NCBI RefSeq assembly: GCF_017883985.1
Contig: NZ_PRDG01000001.1
Span: 172,182-236,181 of the forward strand
Reading direction: 5' to 3'
DNA length: 64,000 nucleotides
Origin: Streptococcus oricebi
GTDB lineage: Bacteria; Bacillota; Bacilli; Lactobacillales; Streptococcaceae
Positions 1 to 7,904 of this stretch are shown in pieces. Every line of letters starts with the position of its first letter. Positions within the stretch are counted from its first letter, which is position 1. Under the pieces are notes generated by a model that saw nothing but the letters and a program-made list of their open reading frames with translations, made no database searches and was not told the origin of the DNA. A program made the translations under genes and the position numbers.

Positions 1-98
1 TTTGCATCGTTTTCTCCATTATGTATTATCTTATCTATTTTACCCTAAATTAGCAAATATTGCTACTAGTCTTTTTAGAGATTTGGCCTAAATCATGT

Positions 99-104
99 TA
101 TAAT
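99..104 (+). promoter_or_regulatory. Extended -10 promoter of the oxidoreductase-helicase unit
   Basis: TATAAT is preceded by TG and one base, an extended -10. No convincing -35 lies at 17 bp. The predicted start is near 111, which leaves a leader of about 70 nt before the AAAGAGGT ribosome site of the oxidoreductase gene. Confidence 0.65.
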
Positions 105-180
105 AAAGGAAGCGAGGCCTGACCCGATCCAAGGCAGGTCCAAGACAACCAGAAACCTTCCCCTTAGAAAAGAGGTAAAG

Positions 181-1173
181 ATGCTTCAACTAGGAATTAT
201 CGGGACTAGTTTTATTTCCCACGAATTTATCAAGGCAGCAAAGCTCAGCCAAAAATATAGTTTACGGGCGGTTTATTCCCGCACGCTGACTAGCGCTGAA
301 CGCTTTGTTCAAAATTATGGTCCAATCGCCATCTATACCGAAATGGTCGAATTTCTCTCTAGTGATATGGACATTGTCTATATCGCCAGCCCCAATTCGC
401 TCCACTTCAATCAAGCCAAGGTAGCCATTTTGGCCCGCAAACATGTGATTATCGAAAAACCAGCCGTATCTCGGCCAGAAGAATGGCAGGAACTGGTTAA
501 ATTAGCTGAGGAGCACCAGGTCTACCTCTTTGAGGCCGCCCGCAATTATCACGAAAAGGCCTGGGAGAAAATTGCTGCCTTCCTCAAAAATCAGACCCTT
601 TTGGGAGCCCATTTCACCTATGCCAAATACTCCTCAAAAATGCCAGCCCTACTAGCAGGTCAAGAGCCCAATGTCTTTTCTGCCAAGTACGCTGGTGGAG
701 CCTTAATGGATCTTGGAATCTATCCCATCTATGCCGCCATCAAGTTATTCGGAGCACCTCTTGAAGCCCACTACCAGGCCCAGCAACTGCCCAATAGCAT
801 CGACTTGAATGGAGCAGGCCAGCTGACTTATCCAGGCTTTCAAGTCCATTTTCAAACAGGAAAAAATATCAATAGTTTTCTGCCAGCAGAAATCTATACC
901 AACCAAGGGACCTTAAGCCTCAATTCTATTGAAGAGGTTGGCTCTGCTATTTTTAAAGACCTAGATGGGCAAGAAAAAGAAATCCCACTAGAGCCAGCCA
1001 GCCACCCCATGCTAGAAGAGGCCCGCTATTTCGCCCGGGTCATCGAAGGCAAGGACCCGGCTGACTATCAAGAAGCACTAACAGCTGCTAGCCTTGTCCA
1101 CCAAACCTTATTTAAACTCCGCCAGGACGCTGGCATTCACTTCGAGGGAGACACAGATGACCATAAAAGATAA
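181..1173 (+). CDS. Gfo/Idh/MocA family oxidoreductase
   Basis: Predicted soluble NAD(P)-dependent dehydrogenase of 330 residues acting on an unknown sugar-like or polyol substrate. The N-terminus carries a Rossmann start (LGIIGTSFIS), and the family's EKP motif (VIIEKPAVS, near residue 92) holds the usual catalytic lysine. The C-terminal half has the expected alpha/beta layout and a GGALMDLGIYPI segment typical of the family. The start follows AAAGAGGTAAAG. The gene overlaps the downstream helicase by 17 nt, so the two are probably co-transcribed and translationally coupled; the same pairing occurs in pneumococcus from memory. The substrate cannot be told from the sequence. Confidence 0.85.
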   Translation: MLQLGIIGTSFISHEFIKAAKLSQKYSLRAVYSRTLTSAERFVQNYGPIAIYTEMVEFLSSDMDIVYIASPNSLHFNQAKVAILARKHVIIEKPAVSRPEEWQELVKLAEEHQVYLFEAARNYHEKAWEKIAAFLKNQTLLGAHFTYAKYSSKMPALLAGQEPNVFSAKYAGGALMDLGIYPIYAAIKLFGAPLEAHYQAQQLPNSIDLNGAGQLTYPGFQVHFQTGKNINSFLPAEIYTNQGTLSLNSIEEVGSAIFKDLDGQEKEIPLEPASHPMLEEARYFARVIEGKDPADYQEALTAASLVHQTLFKLRQDAGIHFEGDTDDHKR

Positions 1174-2245
1174 ACTACCCTTGCCTTGGCAAGAAGAATT
1201 AGAAAAACTAGGCTTTGAAAAGCTAAGTCCCATCCAGGAAGCAGCCTTTACTCCGATTATGGAAGGAGAGAACCTTTTGGGGGTCAGTCCAACAGGGACG
1301 GGTAAAACCCTGGCCTATCTCTTTCCCAGCCTTCTAAAGCTCCAAGCTAGAAAGGCCCAACAACTCCTGATTTTGGCCCCTAATACCGAGCTAGCTGGAC
1401 AAATCTTTGAGGTCGTGAAAGATTGGGCTGGCTTGCTCGAGCTGCAAAGCCAACTCTTTATTTCCGGCTCCAGTCAAAAAAGGCAGATTGAACGTCTGAA
1501 AAAAGGTCCGGAAATCCTAATCGGAACACCTGGCCGAATTTTTGAATTGGTCAAGCTAAAAAAGATTAAAATGATGCAAGTCAATACCATTATCCTGGAT
1601 GAATTTGACCAATTATTGGAAGACTCCCACTATCATTTCGTTGACAAGATTATCCACTATGTTCCTAGAAACCAACAACTGATTTACATGAGCGCTACGA
1701 CCAAGTTTGACCAAGCCAAGCTAGCAGCAGGAACCCAGCGGATTGAGATAAATAATCAAGCCATGGATCAAATCAAGCACTACTATCTCCAAGTCAGCAA
1801 ACGAGATAAGGTGGAACTCCTTAGAAAATTGAGCAATATCCCCGACTTTAGGGGGCTGGTCTTTTTCAATTCCCTTTCTGACCTAGGCAATGCTGAGGAG
1901 AAGCTCCAATACCGAGGGGCTGATGCTTTTTCATTAGCTAGCGATGTCAATGTCAAGTTTCGTAAGGTCCTTCTGGATAAGTTTAAGGACCACCAGCTAA
2001 CCCTCCTACTAGCTACCGACTTAGTTGCTAGGGGAATTGATATTGACTCCTTAGAATGCGTCATTAACTACGAGGTCCCCAGGGATTTGGAAACCTATAC
2101 CCATCGCTCGGGGCGGACAGGCCGAATGGGAAAGGAAGGAACTGTTATCACCCTGATTAGCCAAGCGCAGGACCTAAAAGACTTGAAGAAATACGCCCAG
2201 CCCCAAGAATTGATTTTAAAAAATCAAAAACTTTATCTGGCTTAA
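1157..2245 (+). CDS. DEAD-box RNA helicase
   Basis: ATP-dependent RNA helicase of 362 residues, near the minimal two-RecA-domain core with no long basic tail. Visible motifs in order are a Q-motif-like FEKLSPIQ, motif I SPTGTGKT (44-51), motif Ib GTPGRI (123-128), motif II DEFD (148-151), motif III SAT (179-181), ARGIDI and HRSGRTGRMG near the C-terminus. Motif II reads DEFD instead of DEAD. The reading frame is open further upstream, but the ATG at 1157 follows GAGGGAG with 6-nt spacing and gives a normal N-terminus. It overlaps the oxidoreductase gene. The role is probably RNA remodelling or ribosome assembly, and the exact paralog (CshA/CshB type) is not resolved. Confidence 0.9.
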   Translation: MTIKDKLPLPWQEELEKLGFEKLSPIQEAAFTPIMEGENLLGVSPTGTGKTLAYLFPSLLKLQARKAQQLLILAPNTELAGQIFEVVKDWAGLLELQSQLFISGSSQKRQIERLKKGPEILIGTPGRIFELVKLKKIKMMQVNTIILDEFDQLLEDSHYHFVDKIIHYVPRNQQLIYMSATTKFDQAKLAAGTQRIEINNQAMDQIKHYYLQVSKRDKVELLRKLSNIPDFRGLVFFNSLSDLGNAEEKLQYRGADAFSLASDVNVKFRKVLLDKFKDHQLTLLLATDLVARGIDIDSLECVINYEVPRDLETYTHRSGRTGRMGKEGTVITLISQAQDLKDLKKYAQPQELILKNQKLYLA

Positions 2246-2283
2246 ACTAATAACTAAAGGTCTTGCTTGGGCAGACCTGAAAT

Positions 2284-2331
2284 AAAAAAGTAGTGAGAAA
2301 GTCTCCCATAAGGGCCTCTCACTACTTTTTT
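2284..2331. terminator. Bidirectional intrinsic terminator after the helicase gene
   Basis: Arms AAAAAAGTAGTGAGA and TCTCACTACTTTTTT form a long stem, with a T-run on either strand. It ends the oxidoreductase-helicase unit. Confidence 0.85.
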
Positions 2332-2397
2332 ATTTTACTTAAAATTATATCCTTGTCTTTTAGCTTTGATCATCACAAAAAATGGCAAGAGCCCTAG

Positions 2398-2446
2398 GCT
2401 AGTCCAAGCCTCTTCCAGCTAGCTGGAAGCTCTCCTAGCAAGGCTT
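2398..2446. repeat. Nested inverted repeat between helicase and pgdA terminators
   Basis: A perfect 18-bp palindrome, CTTCCAGCTAGCTGGAAG (2412-2429), sits inside an outer pair AAGCCT/AGGCTT. No T-run follows on either strand, so it is not an ordinary terminator. The function is unknown. Confidence 0.5.
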
Positions 2447-2453
2447 GAAAAAA

Positions 2454-2500
2454 GACCCCCTCCTCTTTCTGGGAACTGCCCGACAAGTAGGATTGGGTCT
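2454..2500 (-). terminator. Terminator of pgdA
   Basis: On the minus strand AGACCC pairs with GGGTCT, and TTTTTTC follows directly. An inner GGGCAGTTCCC element lies in the loop. Confidence 0.7.
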
Positions 2501-2530
2501 CTGATTGTTTTTTTCTGATGTTCCTAAAAA

Positions 2531-3904
2531 CTAGGGAGCATTGTAGTAGACCTGGTGGCCTTCTAGTTGCTGATTCATCAGCTCAGATACGGTTACTAGA
2601 CTATAACCATTCTTTTGTAGGTAGTCAAGCACAGTTGGCAGAGCATCAATACTGGTCTGGTGAATATCGTGCATCAGGATAATCGAGCCCTCCTTGACCT
2701 GCTTTTTGACCTGGTCTAAAATGGCCTCTGTCTTATGGGATTGCCAATCCAGGCTATCGACACTCCAGAGGATAAAGGATAGGTCTATTCCTGCGCACAA
2801 GGCTCCTGTAAATTCTCCATAAGGAGGGCGCAGTAGGCGCGGTCTTTGACCGGTAACTGCTGCAAGGGCGGCCTGGGTATCCTCAATCTCCTTTTGCGCC
2901 TGAGCTAGGCTAAGGGTCGGTAGGCGAGGATGGCTCCAAGTGTGATTACCGATTTCATGGCCCTCCTTTTGGACCCGCTTAATCAGATTCTCATTGCCTG
3001 CAATATGCTGTCCCAGCATAAAGAAGGTTGCTTTGGCCTTATATTTGGCCAGAATATCCAAGGCCTGGGGAGTGGTCTTAGGGTCAGGACCATCATCAAA
3101 GGTCAAGGCCACCAATTTTTTCTTCTTATTGGCCTGGTATTGCTGGTAGGCTTTTAGGTCCTCATCCTTAAGGTAACTTTCATCAATAAGGTCATAAAAC
3201 TTGCCTAGAGGCAGGACCGACTCGCCTAGCTTGGTCTTATTCGTTGGTAAAAAGATTTTAAAAAGTCCCTCCTCATAGCGAAACTTCCATTGGCTCAGGT
3301 CCTGCTTGGCTAGCTCTTCCACCAAGTTCTGACTGTCTGACTCAGCCTGTCCTTGGGCCAAAAGTCCCTCCTCAATCGAAGCCAAAAAGACTTGCTTAGC
3401 TCCCTCTGAATCTTTGAAGAGCTGATTTAAGGTTAAGACTTCCCCGTTTTTTCTTAGGTAGAGATGCCCCAGCTGGAGATTCTTGACTGGACTCAGCTGA
3501 TGGTCCAGGACGGTCCTCTCACTTTTTTCAAGCTCTACCAAGTCAATACCAGCTAGACTAGTAGAGCTAGTCTGACTAGTGTAAAAAAGTAGGCGCTTTA
3601 AGGGCTTCTGGTCTTGGCCCTGGTTCGCATTTTTCCAGTCGGCATCCATCTGATCGGCTATGGCAGAAATCACCTGACCATTAAGACGAGGATAGTAGGC
3701 AACAATCAAGGACTGACCCTTCTTGGTCTCCTTTCTTTCAACCTCTCCCTTATTGTGTTTCTGGTCCATCTGCTGGAGACTGGAGGTAATTTCCTGCTTG
3801 AGCTCTTGTTCTGCTCGCCAATCTAAAAATCGGAAAATCCCCCAGGCCAGACAGCCCAAGAAGATAAAAAGTGAACACACTAGCAAAATAATCTTTTTTT
3901 TCAT
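2531..3904 (-). CDS. pgdA: Peptidoglycan N-acetylglucosamine deacetylase
   Basis: Membrane-anchored polysaccharide deacetylase (CE4/NodB family) of 457 residues that removes acetyl groups from GlcNAc in peptidoglycan, giving lysozyme resistance. Residues 4-24 form one N-terminal membrane segment; a regulatory/linker part of about 230 residues follows, then the NodB domain. Motifs are TFDDGP (268-273, catalytic Asp and metal Asp), HTWSH (321-325, two metal His), RPPYG (359-363), VDSLDW and LMHDIH (His 412). Order and spacing match pneumococcal PgdA (about 463 residues). The gene is monocistronic between two terminators. The -10 box lies only 7 nt before the ATG and there is no Shine-Dalgarno sequence, so the mRNA may be leaderless. 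Confidence 0.93.
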   Translation of the reverse strand: MKKKIILLVCSLFIFLGCLAWGIFRFLDWRAEQELKQEITSSLQQMDQKHNKGEVERKETKKGQSLIVAYYPRLNGQVISAIADQMDADWKNANQGQDQKPLKRLLFYTSQTSSTSLAGIDLVELEKSERTVLDHQLSPVKNLQLGHLYLRKNGEVLTLNQLFKDSEGAKQVFLASIEEGLLAQGQAESDSQNLVEELAKQDLSQWKFRYEEGLFKIFLPTNKTKLGESVLPLGKFYDLIDESYLKDEDLKAYQQYQANKKKKLVALTFDDGPDPKTTPQALDILAKYKAKATFFMLGQHIAGNENLIKRVQKEGHEIGNHTWSHPRLPTLSLAQAQKEIEDTQAALAAVTGQRPRLLRPPYGEFTGALCAGIDLSFILWSVDSLDWQSHKTEAILDQVKKQVKEGSIILMHDIHQTSIDALPTVLDYLQKNGYSLVTVSELMNQQLEGHQVYYNAP

Positions 3905-3911
3905 GTCTAAT

Positions 3912-3920
3912 ATTATAACA
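3912..3920 (-). promoter_or_regulatory. Extended -10 box abutting the pgdA start
   Basis: The minus strand reads TGTTATAAT, an extended -10, and the hexamer ends 7 nt before the ATG. Transcription should start at about 3905, leaving essentially no leader. Confidence 0.7.
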
Positions 3921-4023
3921 AAATTTTATGTGAAATTCCTAACAATCCTTAAAAAATTTAAAAAAATTAGACCTTGCATAGCTGATAAAAATAAAGTAAA
4001 AAAAGAGAAATCTTATCAAAAAA

Positions 4024-4051
4024 AGCGAGACAGAAGGTCTTCTGTCTCGCT
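4024..4051 (-). terminator. Terminator of the glyoxalase gene
   Basis: The stem AGCGAGACAGAAG/CTTCTGTCTCGCT is near perfect and is followed on the minus strand by a run of seven T. Confidence 0.9.
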
Positions 4052-4059
4052 CTTCTATC

Positions 4060-4446
4060 CTATAAGGACTTGTCGCGAATAACCTCAACCTTGTAACCGT
4101 CTGGATCCTTGACAAAATAGTAATTTGGCGGATTACCAGGAAGCCCTTTAGGCTCTGTCACTTCATAGCCAGCCTGGCTGTGCTCCTTGTGCAAGGCTTC
4201 CAAGTCCGGTGTACTGAGGGCTACATGGGCAAAACCATCTCCGATTATATAAGGACCATGGTCATAATTATAGGTCAACTCTAATTCGTAATCGTCACCC
4301 TCTAAGCCCAAGTAAACAATGGTAAACTTGTGCTCTGGAAAGTCCTTGCGCCGTAATTCCTTAAAGCCAAAAGCCTCTTCATAAAATTTGATGGATGCTT
4401 CCAAGTTTTCTACCCGTAAGCAAGTGTGCAACATTTTACTAGCCAT
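4060..4446 (-). CDS. gloA: Lactoylglutathione lyase (glyoxalase I family)
   Basis: Metal-dependent lyase of 128 residues in the VOC superfamily. It is predicted to convert the methylglyoxal hemithioacetal to a lactoyl-thiol, a detoxification step. The first beta-alpha-beta unit starts with MLHTCLRVENLEASIKFYEEAFG, whose His 6 is a usual metal ligand. The second unit carries GFAHVALSTPD and ends with KDPDGYKVEVIRD, with the terminal metal Glu. The length is typical of the single-domain-pair form. It has its own promoter and terminator. Pneumococcus, from memory, also has this gene just after rplT, which supports the name. Confidence 0.9.
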   Translation of the reverse strand: MASKMLHTCLRVENLEASIKFYEEAFGFKELRRKDFPEHKFTIVYLGLEGDDYELELTYNYDHGPYIIGDGFAHVALSTPDLEALHKEHSQAGYEVTEPKGLPGNPPNYYFVKDPDGYKVEVIRDKSL

Positions 4447-4473
4447 ATAGCCACCTCTTTCTTATTTTCTACT

Positions 4474-4482
4474 AGTATACCA
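4474..4482 (-). promoter_or_regulatory. Extended -10 promoter of gloA
   Basis: The minus strand reads TGGTATACT, with a weak TTCATA -35 at 17 bp. The leader of about 20 nt includes the AAAGAGGTGG ribosome site of gloA. Confidence 0.6.
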
Positions 4483-4504
4483 TAAAAACAATCATATATG
4501 AAAA

Positions 4505-4532
4505 GAAGATGGAGTTCAATAATTCCACCTTC
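4505..4532 (-). terminator. Terminator of the infC-rpmI-rplT operon
   Basis: On the minus strand GAAGGTGGA pairs with TCCATCTTC (one G-U pair), followed by TTTT. The plus strand also has a T-run, so it may act both ways. Confidence 0.7.
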
Positions 4533-4548
4533 CTTTTTCTAATTTCAG

Positions 4549-4612
4549 CGCAGTAATTGAGTGCTTTCCAGATATCTATACTATATAAACTGGAAAGGTA
4601 CTCAATCTTGCG
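4549..4612. repeat. 64-bp imperfect inverted repeat downstream of rplT
   Basis: The arm CGCAGTAATTGAGTGCTTTC is mirrored by GAAAGGTACTCAATCTTGCG around an AT-rich centre (TATCTATACTATATAA). No T-run follows, so it is not a plain terminator. It could be a small mobile hairpin element or an RNA processing/stability structure. Confidence 0.55.
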
Positions 4613-4655
4613 GGGCTCTCACTAGCAAGTCAAAATATGACTTCTGTTCGGCCAC

Positions 4656-5015
4656 CTATTTACCAAGCTTAGCCTTAGCTGCTTCTGCAAGTGCTGTGAA
4701 AGCTGCTGCATCGTTAACAGCAAGGTCAGCAAGCATTTTGCGATTCACTTCGATTTCAGCTAATTTCAAACCATGCATCAATTGTGAGTATGAAAGTCCG
4801 TTCATACGAGCTGCCGCATTGATACGTGTAATCCACAATTTGCGGAAGTCACGTTTCTTTTGACGACGGTCACGGTATGCATAGTAGTAAGAGTTCATTA
4901 CTTGCTCTTTTGCAGTACGGAACAAGATATGTTTTGCTCCATAGTAACCTTTAGCTAATTTTAAAATACGTTTACGACGTTTGCGTGATACGACGCCACC
5001 TTTAACACGTGCCAT
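4656..5015 (-). CDS. rplT: 50S ribosomal protein L20
   Basis: Ribosomal large-subunit protein of 119 residues, needed early in 50S assembly and binding 23S rRNA. The very basic N-terminal half ([20 protein letters not shown]) and the helical body with [19 protein letters not shown] are diagnostic. It is the third gene of infC-rpmI-rplT, 36 nt after rpmI, and starts after GGAGGAAATATAA. In other bacteria L20 binds the operon leader and represses it; here a leader hairpin lies upstream of infC. Confidence 0.98.
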   Translation of the reverse strand: MARVKGGVVSRKRRKRILKLAKGYYGAKHILFRTAKEQVMNSYYYAYRDRRQKKRDFRKLWITRINAAARMNGLSYSQLMHGLKLAEIEVNRKMLADLAVNDAAAFTALAEAAKAKLGK

Positions 5016-5051
5016 TTATATTTCCTCCAATAATTTCCTAGAATTCTTGTC

Positions 5052-5252
5052 TTACTTAAGACCTGTAAGCATTGCTTTGATACGTTTGAAATCTCCAGCA
5101 GATACCATGGTTGCTTTACGAAGATGACGACGTTGTTTCTTAGTTTTTCCGTGGAAACGGTGAGAAGTGTAAGCACGGAAACGCTTAAGGCCACCAGAAC
5201 CTGTACGTTTAAAACGTTTAGCTGATGCGCGGTGTGTTTTTTGTTTTGGCAT
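5052..5252 (-). CDS. rpmI: 50S ribosomal protein L35
   Basis: Ribosomal large-subunit protein of 66 residues. It opens with [20 protein letters not shown] and has the normal L35 length and basicity, with KLRRAY-like segments replaced by the streptococcal [15 protein letters not shown]. It is the middle gene of the infC operon, 31 nt after infC, with an AAAGGAGA ribosome site before the ATG. Confidence 0.97.
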   Translation of the reverse strand: MPKQKTHRASAKRFKRTGSGGLKRFRAYTSHRFHGKTKKQRRHLRKATMVSAGDFKRIKAMLTGLK

Positions 5253-5283
5253 GATATGTTCTCCTTTTTCTAACTTTTGACAA

Positions 5284-5814
5284 TTATTTCTTGTCTGGAA
5301 TCGGTGCTAACTGCATAAACATCTGACGTCCATCCATCTTAGCCCTTTGCTCAATAATGGCGATATCTTGAGTTGCCTGAGCAAAATCAGCTAATACCTT
5401 AGCTCCAATTTCCTTGTGGGTAATCATCCGTCCCTTGAAACGAATGGAAACCTTAACCTTATTTCCCTTTTCCAGGAATTTACGTGCATTGCGAAGCTTG
5501 GTTTCAAAGTCACCCTTGTCGATGGTTGGACTTAGGCGGACTTCCTTAATCGTGATAACGCTTTGTTTTTTACGTTGTTCCTTTTGCTTCTTCTGATACT
5601 CAAACTTGAACTTGCCATAGTCCATGATTTTAGCAACAGGCGGTTTAGCTTGTGGTTGGATAAGAACCAAATCCACATTAGCATCGTCAGCAATTGCTTG
5701 CGCTTCGCTAAGGGGTTTGATACCTAACTGCTCACCCTCAAGACCGATTAAACGAACTTCACGAACACGAATTTCATCATTGATGAATAAGTCTTGTTTT
5801 GCGATGGTTTTCAC
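5284..5814 (-). CDS. infC: Translation initiation factor IF-3
   Basis: IF-3 binds the 30S subunit, keeps 50S off and checks start-codon pairing. Both domains are present: an N-domain with [15 protein letters not shown], a lysine-rich linker ([13 protein letters not shown]), and a C-domain with [18 protein letters not shown] and [12 protein letters not shown]. No ATG exists in a suitable place. The longest frame starts at TTG (5841), but that codon lies in the T-run of a terminator-like hairpin and lacks a ribosome site. I chose GTG at 5814 (176 residues), which follows AAGGA. An ATC at 5805, preceded by GAGGTG with 6-nt spacing, is also plausible, because infC commonly uses rare start codons for autoregulation. 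Confidence 0.93.
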   Translation of the reverse strand: MKTIAKQDLFINDEIRVREVRLIGLEGEQLGIKPLSEAQAIADDANVDLVLIQPQAKPPVAKIMDYGKFKFEYQKKQKEQRKKQSVITIKEVRLSPTIDKGDFETKLRNARKFLEKGNKVKVSIRFKGRMITHKEIGAKVLADFAQATQDIAIIEQRAKMDGRQMFMQLAPIPDKK

Positions 5815-5842
5815 CTCTTTTTCCTTATTCGAGAAAAACAAA

Positions 5843-5975
5843 GTGTGGGCTCGCTAACGCAAACCCACACTACCTGATAGTATTTCATCTCTGAAACTTC
5901 ATCCTGTAGAGCCAGACAACGTTAGTCGCAAGGCGAGAAGCTCTCACTTCTGCTTTTCTCAACCATTATAGAATA
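5843..5975 (-). promoter_or_regulatory. infC operon leader with terminator-like hairpin
   Basis: The leader runs from the predicted transcript start near 5963 to the infC start. It contains the hairpin GTGTGGG/CCCACAC (5870-5843), followed by TTTGTTTTTC, which looks like an intrinsic terminator. Its loop, CGTTAGCGAG, can pair with upstream CTCG (5937-5934) and CTAACG (5925-5920), an alternative fold that would open the terminator. This suggests attenuation, perhaps by L20 or IF-3. It does not visibly match the Bacillus L20 leader, and the mechanism is inferred. Confidence 0.55.
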
Positions 5976-5998
5976 CCAATTTTCTTTGTTCCTGTCAA
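5970..5998 (-). promoter_or_regulatory. Promoter of the infC operon
   Basis: On the minus strand TTGACA (5998-5993) and TATTCT (5975-5970) are separated by 17 bp. An overlapping TATAAT (5970-5965) would give a 22-bp spacer. Confidence 0.65.
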
Positions 5999-6050
5999 GG
6001 ACTTTGCGAGAAAAATTAAAGAAATATCCAAAAACTTCCGTCAGGTCCAG

Positions 6051-7667
6051 CTAACTTCTAGAGCGAATAGCCTGATCCTGCAAGTCCAGCAGGTGGTCTC
6101 TAAGGGCAGGATTGACAGCATGGATATAAAGCCCCTTAACCCCTCGCTTCATCAGAACATTCAAGGAGTTTAAGATAATCCGCTCCCGCTGCCTTCTCTC
6201 CTCTTCTGGATTCAAGTCCGTCATTCCTTGAAAGGCGGCTGGATCTTGATAGAGCTCACTCTTTAGGACTAAACTCCCCTGCTTGGGGTCGTAAGCAATG
6301 GAAGGCCCTAAAAGGACACCTACATAGTTTAGGTCAAAGCCTTGGATTGTATAAATCGAACCTACCTCATCCAAGGTATCTGGTCTTTCAGCCCAGGTAG
6401 CATCCTCCTTCATCAAGGTCCAGGGTAGGGCCAAGCCTTGGGGATCTACCAGATAGCTAGCCCCATCAGGCTTATAAGGATAGTCATAGGTAGCTACTAT
6501 CCGCGATAAACCGACATCGCGATTACGATAGGCAATCAATCTCTTCAAATCCTCAGCTGATTTGACGATTTTAAAGTCAAATAGATTTTTCCCCGAATGA
6601 TTCATGGGAATGGGCTCAATCTTGCGCTCCTTAACCAGGGTATCCACCCAGCGCCAGACTTCTTGAGAAGACCGCATCCGAATCTGATCTGTCAATTCAA
6701 AATCTCGGACTAAAACATCCTGATCCTGACCTAAGGAGGCTAAAAAACTCTTGCTATCCCAATGGCTCTGAAGCCTCAATAGCTGATACTCATCATAAAT
6801 ACAGACCAGCATCCTTGTTCTTGACAGGATATCACTTAACTGGGTCTTGGACCGGCCTGTGGCCAGCAGTAAATGGGCCTCATCAACCAGGACCAAATCA
6901 GTCTCTTTTACCTGGGCGATAAACTGTTCCGGTTCAAGAATCTGCTCCTCTTTCAAGGAGGTCAGCCGCTGGCTGAGGGCATGGTAGGTCTTGAGGACCT
7001 CCTGATGATTGACTAGGAGATAGGAGGACTTGGTCGTCATTTCCTGCAGACTAGAAAACAAACTAGACAAGAGGACACTCTTACCTGTCCCAGCCTCCCC
7101 CCTAATAAAGACCAAAACTCTTTTTTCCTCTTTAAGTAGGTCTTGATAGCTAGTTATCAACTCCTCTTTTATGGCTGCCTGGTCGAGAGACAGGTCATGA
7201 TAGGGGGATAATTTAAAGAGGGCCCTATTTTCAATTTCTTGGGCACCCTGCTTGACAAAACCAGCTTCTAGTAGAGCCTCCCACAAATCCCGGAAAAGCT
7301 CCTTTTGGTAGTAGGTCTGCTGATAATAACGATGCTGGATTCTGGTGCGACTAGTCGTCAGGTTATCCAAGATAAAGCCCTCATCAGCCAACAAATAGTT
7401 AAGTAGCTTGCCCTCAATCGTATAGAGGGCTGATTGGTGCAGGTGTTCATGGCTCATCAAGAGCAGCCTCTCATAGTGACCCTTCCTTAAATGCTGCAAC
7501 AAGTCATGCTGAATCTGTACAGTCTCCCCAAGGAAGGCATGTCTATTTGACTGGCTATACAAAAGGTAAAGAACTGGGTACTGGATCACCCTTTCTCCCA
7601 GTAAATTTTCAATATTTTCAGCCTTCAAGTCCATCACTTGAAGCTGCCATTTGGGTTTTCGGATCAT
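6051..7667 (-). CDS. GIY-YIG-like / DUF2075 P-loop protein
   Basis: A protein of 538 residues whose role is not established. Residues 31-90 resemble a GIY-YIG nuclease fold: VLYLLY, then AFLGET, a following QHL, and an ALYTIEGKLLNYL helix with the expected Glu. Residues 180 onward are a DUF2075 helicase-like ATPase with Walker A GEAGTGKS (190-197), Walker B LVLVDEAHLLL, and the family's closing segment VGSIYTIQGFDLNYVGV. A nucleic-acid processing or defence role is possible. The gene stands alone, with no restriction or methylase partner beside it. The start follows TTGGAGGAATAGTT. Confidence 0.8.
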   Translation of the reverse strand: MIRKPKWQLQVMDLKAENIENLLGERVIQYPVLYLLYSQSNRHAFLGETVQIQHDLLQHLRKGHYERLLLMSHEHLHQSALYTIEGKLLNYLLADEGFILDNLTTSRTRIQHRYYQQTYYQKELFRDLWEALLEAGFVKQGAQEIENRALFKLSPYHDLSLDQAAIKEELITSYQDLLKEEKRVLVFIRGEAGTGKSVLLSSLFSSLQEMTTKSSYLLVNHQEVLKTYHALSQRLTSLKEEQILEPEQFIAQVKETDLVLVDEAHLLLATGRSKTQLSDILSRTRMLVCIYDEYQLLRLQSHWDSKSFLASLGQDQDVLVRDFELTDQIRMRSSQEVWRWVDTLVKERKIEPIPMNHSGKNLFDFKIVKSAEDLKRLIAYRNRDVGLSRIVATYDYPYKPDGASYLVDPQGLALPWTLMKEDATWAERPDTLDEVGSIYTIQGFDLNYVGVLLGPSIAYDPKQGSLVLKSELYQDPAAFQGMTDLNPEEERRQRERIILNSLNVLMKRGVKGLYIHAVNPALRDHLLDLQDQAIRSRS

Positions 7668-7770
7668 AACTATTCCTCCAAAGAGCCATCAAAAATTAGC
7701 TAAAAGACCAGAAGGGGCTAGCCCTAGCTAAGGAGATTTTCCCTGTCTACTAACTCTTTAAAGCTAGCAA

Positions 7771-7801
7771 ATAAGCCCCAGGCCAAGGCCTGAGGGCTTA
7801 T
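7771..7801. repeat. Strong hairpin in the cmk/DUF2075 gap
   Basis: ATAAGCCCCAGGCC pairs almost fully with GGCCTGAGGGCTTAT across a 2-nt loop. No T-run follows on either strand. It lies in the leader of the DUF2075 gene, so a regulatory role is possible but unproven. Confidence 0.5.
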
Positions 7802-7839
7802 AGGTCAAGAAAATCAAACTTTTCTCTAAGTGAAAAAAC

Positions 7840-7873
7840 TAGACTCAAGCAAGACTAGGTCTTACCAAGTCTA
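7840..7873 (-). terminator. Terminator of cmk
   Basis: On the minus strand TAGACT pairs with AGTCTA and an inner AAGAC with GTCTT; GTTTTTTC follows. Confidence 0.75.
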
Positions 7874-7904
7874 AAAATATCATTTTGATTTTCCGAGACT
7901 ATGC

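Noticed and set aside
5284..5841. TTG at 5841 as the infC start
   Set aside because: It lies in the T-run of a terminator-like hairpin, without a Shine-Dalgarno sequence; better starts lie 27 and 36 nt downstream.
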